From NCBI RefSeq assembly GCF_947494875.1, contig NZ_CANLWM010000001.1, positions 682,001-746,000 on the forward strand: 64,000 nucleotides of DNA. Direction: 5' to 3'. The notes under the pieces are model-generated. The model had not been told where the DNA came from, searched no databases, and worked only from the letters and a program-made list of their open reading frames with translations. This stretch comes from an uncultured Williamsia sp. Its GTDB lineage: Bacteria; Actinomycetota; Actinomycetes; Mycobacteriales; Mycobacteriaceae. This document shows, one piece after another, positions 34,121-42,448 of this stretch (position 1 is the stretch's first letter; each line of letters starts with the position of its first letter). Made by a program: the position numbers and the translations under genes.

Positions 34121-35389
34121 TCAGACCAGATCGGGTGCCCGTTCGGGTTCGGCGGCGGTGAAGTCGACGGCGGTGGCCTGTGATCCGACGGCCGTCAGCA
34201 CGGCGACCGCGATCGCGGCGATGGCCACGGTCGTCGCCAGGGCTGCCGGGTAGCCGTACCGCGACGCGAGGGTCTGCTGCAGCGGCAGGTTCAACGCCGC
34301 GATCACGTTGCCCAGCTGATAGGTGACGCCGGGGTAGAACCCGCGGATCGCGTTCGGCGACATCTCCGACAGGTGCGCGGGGACCGCGGCCCACGCGCCC
34401 TGCGTCGTCGCCTGGATGAGGAACGCACCGAGACACAACATCCCGGCCGACGTCGAGTAGGCGAAGATCGGGATGAGGGGGAGTGTGAGGAGGGCGCCGA
34501 TGACGATCGCGCCCTTGCGGCCGATCCGGTCCGACGCCCACCCGAGGATGAACCCGCCGATGATCGCGCCGACGTTGTAGATCACCGCGATCCACGTGGC
34601 GGTGGTCGCGTCGAGCCCGGCGCCGCGATCCTCGGTCGACTTGAGGAACGTCGGATAGATGTCCTGGGTGCCGTGCGAGAGGAAGTTGAACGCCGCCATC
34701 AGGATCACCAGGTAGACGAACCGTCGCAGGATCGTCGAGTCGAGGAAGACCTTCCGCACCGACGTGTTGTGCTGCTTCAGCGTCTCCTTCGTCGTCACCC
34801 ACACCTCGGACTCGGAGACGCCGAGGCGGATGATCAGGCTGACCAGCGCGGGGAGCAGGGACAGGGCGAAGATCCACCGCCAGCTGAGATCCAGCCAGGA
34901 GTGCACGAGCAGATAGGCGAGCGACGCGAGCAGGTATCCGCCGGCGTACCCGCCCTGCAGGATGCCGGAGAAGAAGCCGCGGCGGTGCGCGGGCACCTTC
35001 TCCATCGACAGCGCGGCGCCGAGCCCCCACTCGCCGCCCATGCCGAGGCCGTAGAGCAGGCGCAGCACGAACAGCACCCAGTAGTTCGGGGCGAACGCGC
35101 ACAGGAAGCCGACGACCGAGTAGAAGCAGACGTCGACGATCAGCGGTGTGCGGCGGCCGATCTTGTCGGCCCACAGACCGAAGAGATACGCACCCACCGG
35201 TCGCATCACGAGCGTGACCGTCGTCAGGTACGCCATCTTCTCAAGCGAGACACCGAAGTCGTCGGCGATCTCCTTGTAGACCAGCACGAGGATGAAGTAG
35301 TCGAACGCGTCCATCGTCCAGCCGAGGTAGCTGGCGGCGAACGCGGACCGCTGATCGGAGTCGAGCTTGTCTGCTGCCGTGGCCCGCAT
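34121..35389 (-). CDS. MFS transporter, SHS/JEN-type carboxylate or related anion carrier
   Basis: A 422-residue, 12-helix MFS permease. N-terminal SYLGWTMDAFDYFILVLVYKEIADDFG, motif A LFGLWADKIGRRTPLI, and GMGGEWGLGAALSMEKVPAHRRGFFSGILQGGYAGGYLLAS are typical of the sialate/lactate (SHS) group. Being tail to tail with the ssuR-like gene and lacking a partner ABC importer nearby, it may bring in organosulfur acids. This is inference; the known group moves carboxylates. Confidence 0.8.
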   Translation of the reverse strand: MRATAADKLDSDQRSAFAASYLGWTMDAFDYFILVLVYKEIADDFGVSLEKMAYLTTVTLVMRPVGAYLFGLWADKIGRRTPLIVDVCFYSVVGFLCAFAPNYWVLFVLRLLYGLGMGGEWGLGAALSMEKVPAHRRGFFSGILQGGYAGGYLLASLAYLLVHSWLDLSWRWIFALSLLPALVSLIIRLGVSESEVWVTTKETLKQHNTSVRKVFLDSTILRRFVYLVILMAAFNFLSHGTQDIYPTFLKSTEDRGAGLDATTATWIAVIYNVGAIIGGFILGWASDRIGRKGAIVIGALLTLPLIPIFAYSTSAGMLCLGAFLIQATTQGAWAAVPAHLSEMSPNAIRGFYPGVTYQLGNVIAALNLPLQQTLASRYGYPAALATTVAIAAIAVAVLTAVGSQATAVDFTAAEPERAPDLV

Positions 35390-35471
35390 GCGTCGGGCTT
35401 ACCGCACGAAACCCGGTGCACACCAGGGGCATACACCGGGTTCGTCGGTTTTCGGAGGATTGTCGCGGTGC

Positions 35472-37664
35472 TCAGTTCCGGGCGGGCCGCACGCTGACCG
35501 GGATGTTGCTCATGACCGGCTGACCGCTGTACCGGTCGTAGGCGTCGCCCACCGACGACAGCCTGGCGGTCGACGCCCCCGCCTGACCCGCGGGCTCGTC
35601 GTCCAGATCGTCGGCGTCACCCCAGGCGTGTGTCATCGACACCAGCCCCCGCCGCAACCCGGGATCGACACCGGCGACGGCACGGACGGTGGCTCGTGGG
35701 GAACTCACCTCGACCGCGTCGCCGTCGACCACGCCGATCGCCGCGAGGTCGTCGGGATGCATGTACGCCGGGTTCTGCGGGTCGGCCTCGGTGAGGGCGT
35801 CGAGCGTGTGGCCGCCGGAGTTGTACCGGGTGAACATGCGTCGCGAGATCACGCGGAACGGGTAGTCCGCGCCCGCCCACGTCGAGGCGTCGGCGGTCAT
35901 CTCGCGCGCCACGTCGGCGAGGTCGGTGAGCATCTGTGCGTTGCCCACGTCCAGGCGGTGCTCCCACCCCGCGTCCTTCTCGGCGACATGGATGTCCGAC
36001 TCGAAGACCGCACCGTGGGGATGTCGCTTGACCGTCTCCAGGGGCACCCGTGCCTTCGCGGTCAACAGTTCGAACAATTCCTCCTCGTCGGGCGTGACCG
36101 ACATGTCGATGGGGTAGGCGGTACCGGTGGGCCCGTTCATGTCGATCGGACGCAGCGACAACTCCAGACCGAGCCGTCGGGCGAGACCGAAGAAGAACTC
36201 CCACTCCGCGATGACGTCGGAGCCCTCTGGCGGCTCGACGACGGCCGGCGTGTACTGCGCGTGCGGCTTGTTCCAGCCGAACCCGGGAGCGTAGGCGGGG
36301 AGCATGTCGAAGAGCGACGTCATCGCGGGCATCTCCAACGACAGCTTCGGCGCGATGACGTAGTCCGCGCGACGCGCGGTGGCCGACATCCACGGGTCGA
36401 TCTGCACCAGCATCTCCAGGCTGTCGAGCGCCTCGACCACCTTCCGCTGGTCGGGCCACGCCGCCACCGGGTTCCCGCCGCAGCTCATCAGCACCCGGAT
36501 GCGCTCGGGTCCGTCGAGCAGGATCTCGTCGGCGACGGCCGCGGTGGACGGTCCGGCGAGACTGTCGGCCAGTCCTCGTACGCGCAGCGGCTGGCCGAAC
36601 CCGTAGGCGGTGACCGGCGGGAACGCCATCGCCATCGCCGGGAACGGTTCGACGAGGGTGCCGGGGTTCCACACCTTCTCGCCGGCCGTCAACCAGCGGC
36701 CGCAGATGGTGTTGAGACACAGCAGTAGGTACTCCAGCAGCGTGCCCGCGGCCGCGGACATGTTCGGCCCGGTGCCCGCCGTCGCGACGCCCCGCGGGCC
36801 GGCCGCGAACGTCCGGGCGATCGTCACGATCTCGTCCGCGTCGACGTCGGCCAGCGCGGCGACGGCCTCGGGGGTGAACGGTTCGACGGCGCGGCGCAGG
36901 TCGTCGAGCCCGCCGACGTCGGATGCCACGAAGTCGTGGTCGTAGAGCGATTCGTCGATGATCACCCGCAGGATGGCGGCGACGAGCGGGATGTCGGTAC
37001 CGGGTCGCGGCTGCAGGTGGATGTCGGCCTTGCGTGCGGTCTCGGTGACGCGCGGGTCGATGACCATCAGGCGGTAGCCGCGCTGCTGGGCCTTCTTCAA
37101 CCACTGCCGCGGGTTGACGTTCGGCAGACCACCGGAGACGGCCACCAGCGGGTTCGCGCCGATGATCAGGCCGACGTCGGCGTCGTCGAACCCCTGTGGG
37201 GGTGCCAGCCAGATGCCCAGCAACCCCTTCGCGATGGCCTTACCCGGTTGGTCGATCGTCATCGCCGTGAACCGCCGTGGAGAGTCGATCGCGTTCATCA
37301 AAGCGATCTGCATCGGGGCCGTCGCCGGGTGCACCTGCCCGTAGGTGCCGCCGTAGTTGGCGACGGCCAGTGGCCCGTGGTCGGCGAGCACCTGGCCGAT
37401 CTTCGCGGCGATCTCGTCCATCGCCTGCTCCACCGGTATCGGTGCATAGGTGCCGTTCGGCTGCCGCTTCTGCGAGTGCAGCAACCGGTCGGGGTGGGTG
37501 TGCTGCTCCGGCAGCTGGCGGCCCTTCACGCACGTGTACCCGCCGAACAACTCGTTGTCGCGGTCGCCGCGGACCTTCACCGGGACCCCGCCGTCGACGT
37601 CGACCAGGATCGGGCAGCAACTGTGGCAGAAGCGGCAGTACGAGGGTGTGGTGGTGACCGCCAT
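35472..37664 (-). CDS. Molybdopterin-dependent oxidoreductase (DMSO reductase superfamily)
   Basis: A 730-residue cytosolic molybdoenzyme. The N-terminus carries a 4Fe-4S site C10-x2-C13-x3-C17-x27-C45 (YCRFCHSCC, GGYTCVKG), followed by the MGD-binding body and a C-terminal dinucleotide domain (RMFTRYNSGGHTLDAL...PDDLAAIGVVDGDAVEV). No Tat signal is present and the N-terminus is short. It is distant from nitrate reductases and formate dehydrogenases in ordinary motifs; the reductase or dehydrogenase substrate is unknown. ATG 37664 begins MAVTTTPSYC; the longer frame up to 38636 runs through the ABC gene in another frame. The modABC system at 47460-50115 would supply its molybdenum. Confidence 0.88.
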   Translation of the reverse strand: MAVTTTPSYCRFCHSCCPILVDVDGGVPVKVRGDRDNELFGGYTCVKGRQLPEQHTHPDRLLHSQKRQPNGTYAPIPVEQAMDEIAAKIGQVLADHGPLAVANYGGTYGQVHPATAPMQIALMNAIDSPRRFTAMTIDQPGKAIAKGLLGIWLAPPQGFDDADVGLIIGANPLVAVSGGLPNVNPRQWLKKAQQRGYRLMVIDPRVTETARKADIHLQPRPGTDIPLVAAILRVIIDESLYDHDFVASDVGGLDDLRRAVEPFTPEAVAALADVDADEIVTIARTFAAGPRGVATAGTGPNMSAAAGTLLEYLLLCLNTICGRWLTAGEKVWNPGTLVEPFPAMAMAFPPVTAYGFGQPLRVRGLADSLAGPSTAAVADEILLDGPERIRVLMSCGGNPVAAWPDQRKVVEALDSLEMLVQIDPWMSATARRADYVIAPKLSLEMPAMTSLFDMLPAYAPGFGWNKPHAQYTPAVVEPPEGSDVIAEWEFFFGLARRLGLELSLRPIDMNGPTGTAYPIDMSVTPDEEELFELLTAKARVPLETVKRHPHGAVFESDIHVAEKDAGWEHRLDVGNAQMLTDLADVAREMTADASTWAGADYPFRVISRRMFTRYNSGGHTLDALTEADPQNPAYMHPDDLAAIGVVDGDAVEVSSPRATVRAVAGVDPGLRRGLVSMTHAWGDADDLDDEPAGQAGASTARLSSVGDAYDRYSGQPVMSNIPVSVRPARN

Positions 37665-37747
37665 GACGGGCCTTCCGAGCGGGGGTGATCGCTCGACGGT
37701 AGCCCCGCCACCGCCCACCCTGTCCCCGGAAACGGCGGATTCGGCGG

Positions 37748-38596
37748 TCAGTCCGACGTGCGTTTGTTGTACGCGCGCAACGCGAACGGCGCGATGACCA
37801 GCGTCAGGCCGATCGACCACAGGACGCTTGCCAGCACCGGGTGGTGGAGCGGCAGGGCGGCGCCGGGAGCGGCGTCGGGTCCGTTGCCCCACAGCACGCG
37901 AAGGGCCTGCACCAGCGACGAGATCGGGTTCCACTCGGCGATGGTCCGCAGCCAGGTGGGCATCGGGCCGGTGGGGACGAAGGTGTTGGCCACGAACGTG
38001 ATCGGGAACAGCACCGTGAACATCACGCCGTTGACGGCCTCGACCGACCGCATCAGCGAGCCGACGAAGATGCCCCACCAGATCATCGCGAAGCCGAACA
38101 CCACGATGAGCGCGAAGGCGAGGATCGCCTCGCCGGCGTTCCCACGTATCCGCCATCCGATGAGGAGACCCGTCAGCGCCATCACCGCGATTCCGATCGA
38201 CGAGTGGAGGAGTCCGGCGATGCTGCGGCCGATGAGCACCGACGACCGGTTGATCGGCAGTGACCGGAAGCGGTCGATGATGCCCTTCTCGAGGTCGCCG
38301 CAGATGCCCGTCGCGACGATGAACGCCGAGAAGACGATGGTCTGCCCCATGATGCCGGGGAGCAGGAACTCCTTGTAGTCGACGCCGCCGGTCTGTGTGA
38401 TCGACGCACCGAAGACGTAGGCGAACAGCACCACGAACATGATCGGCTGCACCGTCACGTCGGCGAGCATCTCCGGCATGCGCTTGGTGTGGATCAGGTT
38501 GCGCTTCACCATGATCCAGGACTGCTGGATGACGGTGGTGCGACGGATCTCGGGGGCGGTGAGCGACACCGCGGGGGGTGTGACGGTGGCGGTCAT
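37748..38596 (-). CDS. ABC-2 type permease (DrrB-like)
   Basis: A 282-residue ABC-2 membrane subunit with about six helices: IMVKRNLIHTKRMPEMLADVTVQPIMFVVLFAYVFG, FRSLPINRSSVLIGRSIAG, and the conserved VANTFVPTGPMPTWLRTIAEWNPIS. Daunorubicin-resistance family; exports lipids or drugs with the ATPase upstream. The ATG overlaps the ATPase stop by 4 nt (ATGA), so the pair forms one transporter. Confidence 0.9.
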   Translation of the reverse strand: MTATVTPPAVSLTAPEIRRTTVIQQSWIMVKRNLIHTKRMPEMLADVTVQPIMFVVLFAYVFGASITQTGGVDYKEFLLPGIMGQTIVFSAFIVATGICGDLEKGIIDRFRSLPINRSSVLIGRSIAGLLHSSIGIAVMALTGLLIGWRIRGNAGEAILAFALIVVFGFAMIWWGIFVGSLMRSVEAVNGVMFTVLFPITFVANTFVPTGPMPTWLRTIAEWNPISSLVQALRVLWGNGPDAAPGAALPLHHPVLASVLWSIGLTLVIAPFALRAYNKRTSD

Positions 38597-39651
38597 GCCG
38601 GGATCTCCTGCGGGGCGTCGGTGGTGGTGTCGGCACGATGACCGGTGAGGGAGAGGAACACGTCGTCGAGGCTGGGTCGCGACAGGCCGATGTCGTCGAC
38701 GGCGATGCCGCTGTCGGTGAACCAGCCGATCACCCGGTTCATGTCGGCGAGGCCGTCGGCGGGTGCGGTGAGCCGGCGGGCGCCGGTGTCGACGAAGACC
38801 TCCCCGCCGGTCTTGCGCAGCAGTGACTCGGCGGCGGGGATGTCGTCGGCGTGGGAGACGGTGAGCACCAGACTGGCCTTGCCCGCCTGCTCCTTGAGGT
38901 GCAGCGGGGAGCCCTGCGCGATGACCTTGCCCTTGTTGATGACGACGATGTCGTCGGCGAGCTGGTCGGCCTCCTCGAGGTACTGCGTGGTGAGCAGCAG
39001 TGTCGTGCCCTGCGCGACGAGCCCGCGCAGCACGTCCCACAGCTCCGAGCGGCTCCGGGGGTCGAGCCCGGTGGTCGGCTCGTCGAGGAACAGCACGGGT
39101 GGCGCCGTGAGCAGGCTGACCGCGAGGTCGATCCGGCGGCGCATGCCGCCGGAGTACGACTTCACGGGGCGGTCGGCGGCGTCGGCGAGCGAGAACTGCT
39201 CGAGGAGTTGATCGGAGATGCGACGCAGGTCGCGGCGGCGGATCCCGTACAGCCCACCGACCATCGCGAGGTTCTCGCGACCGGTGAGCAGCTCGTCGAC
39301 GGTGGCGGCCTGCCCGGTGAGACCCATCGTGCGACGGACCGCGTCGGGTTCGACGACGACGTCGTGTCCGGCGATGCGCGCGGTGCCGGACGTCGGTTGC
39401 GTGAGCGTCGTCATCATCCGCACCGTGGTGGTCTTGCCGGCGCCGTTGGGGCCCAGCAGGCCCAGCACGCTGCCGCGGGGGACGGAGAAGCTGACGTCGT
39501 CGACGGCGAGGGCGTCCCCGAACTTCTTCACCAGTCCGATCGCCTCGATGGCGGGGGTGTCGGACGAGGTCGGGGCGGGGGTCGACATGGCCGTCAGGGT
39601 ATCGGCGGAGTCGGACAAATCGCCATCGGATTTCGGGCTGGGTGCGGTCAT
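38593..39651 (-). CDS. ABC transporter ATPase (DrrA-like)
   Basis: A 352-residue nucleotide-binding subunit. Walker A GLLGPNGAGKTTTVRMM, signature KSYSGGMRRRIDLAVSLL, Walker B VLFLDEPTTGLDPRSR, His-loop TTQYLEEADQLAD, and the DrrA-type C-terminal domain. ATG 39651 has GAGAGG 7 nt upstream; an internal ATG at 39588 lacks a site, and 39681 is also in frame. Forms the exporter with the permease at 37748. Confidence 0.9.
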   Translation of the reverse strand: MTAPSPKSDGDLSDSADTLTAMSTPAPTSSDTPAIEAIGLVKKFGDALAVDDVSFSVPRGSVLGLLGPNGAGKTTTVRMMTTLTQPTSGTARIAGHDVVVEPDAVRRTMGLTGQAATVDELLTGRENLAMVGGLYGIRRRDLRRISDQLLEQFSLADAADRPVKSYSGGMRRRIDLAVSLLTAPPVLFLDEPTTGLDPRSRSELWDVLRGLVAQGTTLLLTTQYLEEADQLADDIVVINKGKVIAQGSPLHLKEQAGKASLVLTVSHADDIPAAESLLRKTGGEVFVDTGARRLTAPADGLADMNRVIGWFTDSGIAVDDIGLSRPSLDDVFLSLTGHRADTTTDAPQEIPA

Positions 39652-39684
39652 CGGTGAACCTCTCGGACGGGCGGGAGTCACGAG

Positions 39685-39708
39685 TTCTGACCGGCTCGGC
39701 GGTCGGAA
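39685..39708 (-). terminator. Hairpin after the SDR/small-protein operon
   Basis: Arms TTCTGACCG and CGGTCGGAA around a 6-nt loop (one wobble pair), between the 94-residue protein gene and the ABC ATPase gene, both on the minus strand. No U-tract. It could end the upstream operon or lie in the ATPase leader. Confidence 0.35.
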
Positions 39709-39764
39709 CTCATCGGTGGGAGTCGTCCGGGATGTCCGGAACCCGTCGGAATCGACGTGTCAGG

Positions 39765-40049
39765 TCAGCGATCGAGGTAGAACTGCGCGATCTCGGTCCC
39801 GACGGCCGCCGCGACGGCTGCCGTCGTCGCGTCGACGCCGTCCCGTTCGGCGAGCGACGCTGCCAGGTCCGCGCCGCGCAGACCGTCCTCGCGGATCAGC
39901 GCCCACGCGCGTTCCATGAGCCGCACCGACGTCGGGTGGTCGAGATCGGGTCGGGTGGACCGCAGCGCCGTGGCCGCCCAGTCGGCGTCGAACGTCCCGC
40001 GCGGCGGACCGAACACCCGCTCACCCGAGGAATAGCTCTGCGGCTCCAC
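39765..40049 (-). CDS. Conserved-looking small protein (94 aa), unknown
   Basis: A 94-residue soluble, Ala-rich helical protein (MEPQSYSSGERVFGPPRGTF..., VRLMERAWALIREDGLRGADLAASLAERDG). It starts 18 nt after the stop of the NAD-binding protein gene and is read in the same direction, so it probably shares its operon. No family recognised. Codon positions show the expected GC3 bias. Confidence 0.5.
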   Translation of the reverse strand: MEPQSYSSGERVFGPPRGTFDADWAATALRSTRPDLDHPTSVRLMERAWALIREDGLRGADLAASLAERDGVDATTAAVAAAVGTEIAQFYLDR

Positions 40050-40067
40050 GCTCCCGACGGTACGGGT

Positions 40068-40949
40068 TCACGGTGTGATCAGCTCGAGATCCTCCAGCAG
40101 GCCCGGATGGGTGGGGTCCCAGCCGAGTTCCGTGCGGGTCCGACGGCTCGACGCGGGCTGGTCCATCCGGAAGACCGACCCCAGCGCACCGAACGTCTCG
40201 TCGGGGACAGGCCGGACGGGGACCCCGAGCCGGCGGCCGATCACCTCTGCGGTGTCGGCGACGCGCACACCCTCCTCGGCGACCGCATGCCACGCGGTGC
40301 CGGCCGGCGCCTTCTCCAGCGCCAGGCGGAAGAGGGCGGCCGCGTCGTCCGCGTGCACCGCCGGCCAGCGCTGGGTGCCGTCACCGGGGACGCCGGAGAC
40401 CCCGGAGCCGCGCGCCATGGTCGTGAGGATGCCGGCGAACCCGCCCTCGCCGTTCGCGTGCACCGTGCGCGGCATGCGGACCGCGACCGACCGGACACCC
40501 TGATCGGCCAGGGCGAGAACACCCGTGACCGTGCGTGACCGACCCGCGACCGGGCCCTCGAGGGGGAGCGGGTCGTCCTCGGTGGCGACCTCGCCGGCCA
40601 TCATCGGCGTCCCCGACACCACGGCGAAGGGGCGATCGCTGTCCCGGAGGGCCTCGCCGATCGCCCCGACCGCGGCGGACTCCTCCTCGATCGCTCGAGC
40701 CCAGGCGTCCTCGCTGAGCGCCGAGTGGTCGAAGGCGAGGTGGACGACGCCGTCGGCGTTCCCCGCGGCCGCGCGGACGACGTCGAGGTCGGAGATCGAC
40801 CCGCGGACCGGCTCGGCTCCCGCGTCGGCAGCGGTGCGGGCCGACAAGTCCGAGCGGGCGAGTGAGCTGACGGTGTGACCGTGCGCCACGAGTTCGCGCA
40901 CCACCGCTCCGCCGATGAGTCCTGTTCCGCCGGTGACGAACACGTGCAT
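40068..40949 (-). CDS. NAD(P)-binding epimerase/dehydratase-like SDR
   Basis: A 293-residue extended/atypical SDR: N-terminal MHVFVTGGTGLIGGAVVRELVAHGH, VVHLAFDHSA, and HADDAAALFRLALEKA. The YxxxK motif is not obvious, so it may be an atypical member binding NAD(P) with other catalysis. It is divergent from the TetR gene at 41048; the promoter gap carries two related operator half-sites, so it is very probably controlled by that TetR. Confidence 0.82.
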   Translation of the reverse strand: MHVFVTGGTGLIGGAVVRELVAHGHTVSSLARSDLSARTAADAGAEPVRGSISDLDVVRAAAGNADGVVHLAFDHSALSEDAWARAIEEESAAVGAIGEALRDSDRPFAVVSGTPMMAGEVATEDDPLPLEGPVAGRSRTVTGVLALADQGVRSVAVRMPRTVHANGEGGFAGILTTMARGSGVSGVPGDGTQRWPAVHADDAAALFRLALEKAPAGTAWHAVAEEGVRVADTAEVIGRRLGVPVRPVPDETFGALGSVFRMDQPASSRRTRTELGWDPTHPGLLEDLELITP

Positions 40950-40978
40950 GGTGTCTCCTGATCTCGGGCCGCGTCGAG

Positions 40979-41032
40979 TGATGCGACATCTGTCCCGTCA
41001 CCGTACACCGTGATGCGACACGTGTCGCATCA
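40979..41032. promoter_or_regulatory. TetR operator: 22-bp palindrome plus matching half-site
   Basis: A perfect 22-bp palindrome with half-site TGATGCGACAC occupies 41011-41032, 15 bp before the TetR ATG. A second copy of the left half, TGATGCGACATCTGTC, sits at 40979-40994, exactly 32 bp upstream, close to the start of the divergent SDR gene (40949). One strong and one weak site could repress both genes. Confidence 0.8.
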
Positions 41033-41047
41033 CCTAGACTCGTCGGC

Positions 41048-41623
41048 ATGGCCCGATGGGAACCCGATGCGCGTGAACGGATGGTCGTGGCGGCCGTGGA
41101 TCTGTTCACCGAGCAGGGCTACGACGAGACGACCGTCGCGCAGATCGCCGAGCGGGCCGGGGTCACCAGGAGCACGTTCTTCCGCCACTTCTCGGACAAG
41201 CGCGAGGTGCTCGTCGCCGGGCAGGAGACGCTGAGCACGCTCCTCGCCGAGGGCATCGCCCAGGCCCCGGCGGGCGCGACAGCTCTCGAGGCCGTGGCCC
41301 AGGGCCTGCGGCGTGCCTCGGAGGTGATGGGTGCCGCGAATCGTGAACGGGGACCGCGGATCCAGGCCGCCGTCGAGGCGAGCGCCGAACTGCAGGAGCG
41401 CGACGCGCTGAAGAGTGTCGGGCTGGCCGCGGCGATGCATGGTGCGCTGGTCGAGCGGGGCGTCGCCGAGACCACCGCGCACCTCGCCGCCGAGCTGGGC
41501 GTGCTCGCCTTCAAGATCGGGTTCGCCCGCTGGACCGAGGACCCCTCCGTCGACGTCGCACTCGCCGACCTCGCGATCATCGCGCTCGACGAGTTGCGGA
41601 CCACCGCCGCCTCACTGACCTGA
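41048..41623 (+). CDS. TetR-family regulator
   Basis: A 191-residue repressor: TTVAQIAERAGVTRSTFFRHFSDKREVL is the helix-turn-helix, with a standard C-terminal ligand domain. It lies 15 bp downstream of a perfect 22-bp palindrome. Probably represses itself and the divergent SDR/small-protein operon. Its end overlaps the convergent membrane-protein gene by 12 bp. Confidence 0.92.
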   Translation: MARWEPDARERMVVAAVDLFTEQGYDETTVAQIAERAGVTRSTFFRHFSDKREVLVAGQETLSTLLAEGIAQAPAGATALEAVAQGLRRASEVMGAANRERGPRIQAAVEASAELQERDALKSVGLAAAMHGALVERGVAETTAHLAAELGVLAFKIGFARWTEDPSVDVALADLAIIALDELRTTAASLT

Positions 41624-42319
41624 CAGGCTCACGGACCGACGGCGTGAGCGGAGCATGAGCACGCCGAGAGCGGTGATCGCGATCCCGCGGGGCGCCTCGT
41701 AGACGAACCCGGACAGAAACTGGGTCGCGGGGATCGGCAGGAAGAAGCCGAGCATGCCGACCGTGGTGAGAGCGCCGATCCACCGCGGTACGGCGCCCGA
41801 GCGCAGCAACCCGACCCCGAACGCCGCAATGCCCGCGAGCATCACGACACCACCGACGCCGTTCACCGCATCGAATGCCGTGGTGCCGAGCATCGAGTCG
41901 TCGTCGCTGATCAGACCTGCCGTCGCCGGGTCCGCGGCCAGTGGTTGCGCGACGAACACCTCGACGACGAGGTGCGCGCCCGCTGTCACGAGGTTGCCCA
42001 GCAGATAGGCCAGCAGACCGATCGACCCGAGGCGCCCGATGCGTCCGTCGAGCCACCCGTGCAGAGTCGGGAGCCCGAGGATCAGCAGGACCGTCCCGAC
42101 GGCCAGCAGCACCTGGGCGAGTGGGGAGAGCGGAGCGGTGAGGGCGTCCACCGAATGGGAGCGGCCGTCGACGATGGGGTGGAGAGTCCCGCCGGTGACA
42201 CACAGGGCACCGCCTGTGACGAGCGCTGCGCCGCCGGCGCGGACGCGGGTCGTCGGGAGGAAGCCCTCGGGACGGTTCGGCAGGTCGGTGGTCACGGGAG
42301 CGTGTGCGATCGATGTCAT
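41612..42319 (-). CDS. Six-segment membrane protein, DUF4386-like
   Basis: A 235-residue membrane protein with about six hydrophobic segments (AALVTGGALCVTGGTL, LLAVGTVLLILGLPTLHGWL, GLLAYLLGNLVTAGAHLVVEVFV, GVGGVVMLAGIAAFGVGLL, WIGALTTVGMLGFFL, GIAITALGVLML). Layout resembles DUF4386-type integral proteins; function unknown. ATG 42319 gives a natural start; the longer frame overlaps other genes. Divergent from the acyl-CoA reductase gene at 42449. Confidence 0.7.
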   Translation of the reverse strand: MTSIAHAPVTTDLPNRPEGFLPTTRVRAGGAALVTGGALCVTGGTLHPIVDGRSHSVDALTAPLSPLAQVLLAVGTVLLILGLPTLHGWLDGRIGRLGSIGLLAYLLGNLVTAGAHLVVEVFVAQPLAADPATAGLISDDDSMLGTTAFDAVNGVGGVVMLAGIAAFGVGLLRSGAVPRWIGALTTVGMLGFFLPIPATQFLSGFVYEAPRGIAITALGVLMLRSRRRSVSLSGQ

Positions 42320-42448
42320 GGCGGGAGTCTCACCAGGACCGCTGGGAAGCCACTGGGACGGCGCCCCGATCTGGGCAACCGCCTGTGTGCGGGGTGCTCG
42401 GTGGGCGACGATGGACACCGTCTTCTGCCCGCACGACACGGAGGTGTG

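Noticed and set aside
35472-38636. One continuous 1054-residue frame joining the molybdoenzyme to an upstream stretch
   Set aside because: The first ~320 residues run in a wrong frame through the ABC permease gene; the enzyme starts at 37664 with its iron-sulfur motif at residue 10.
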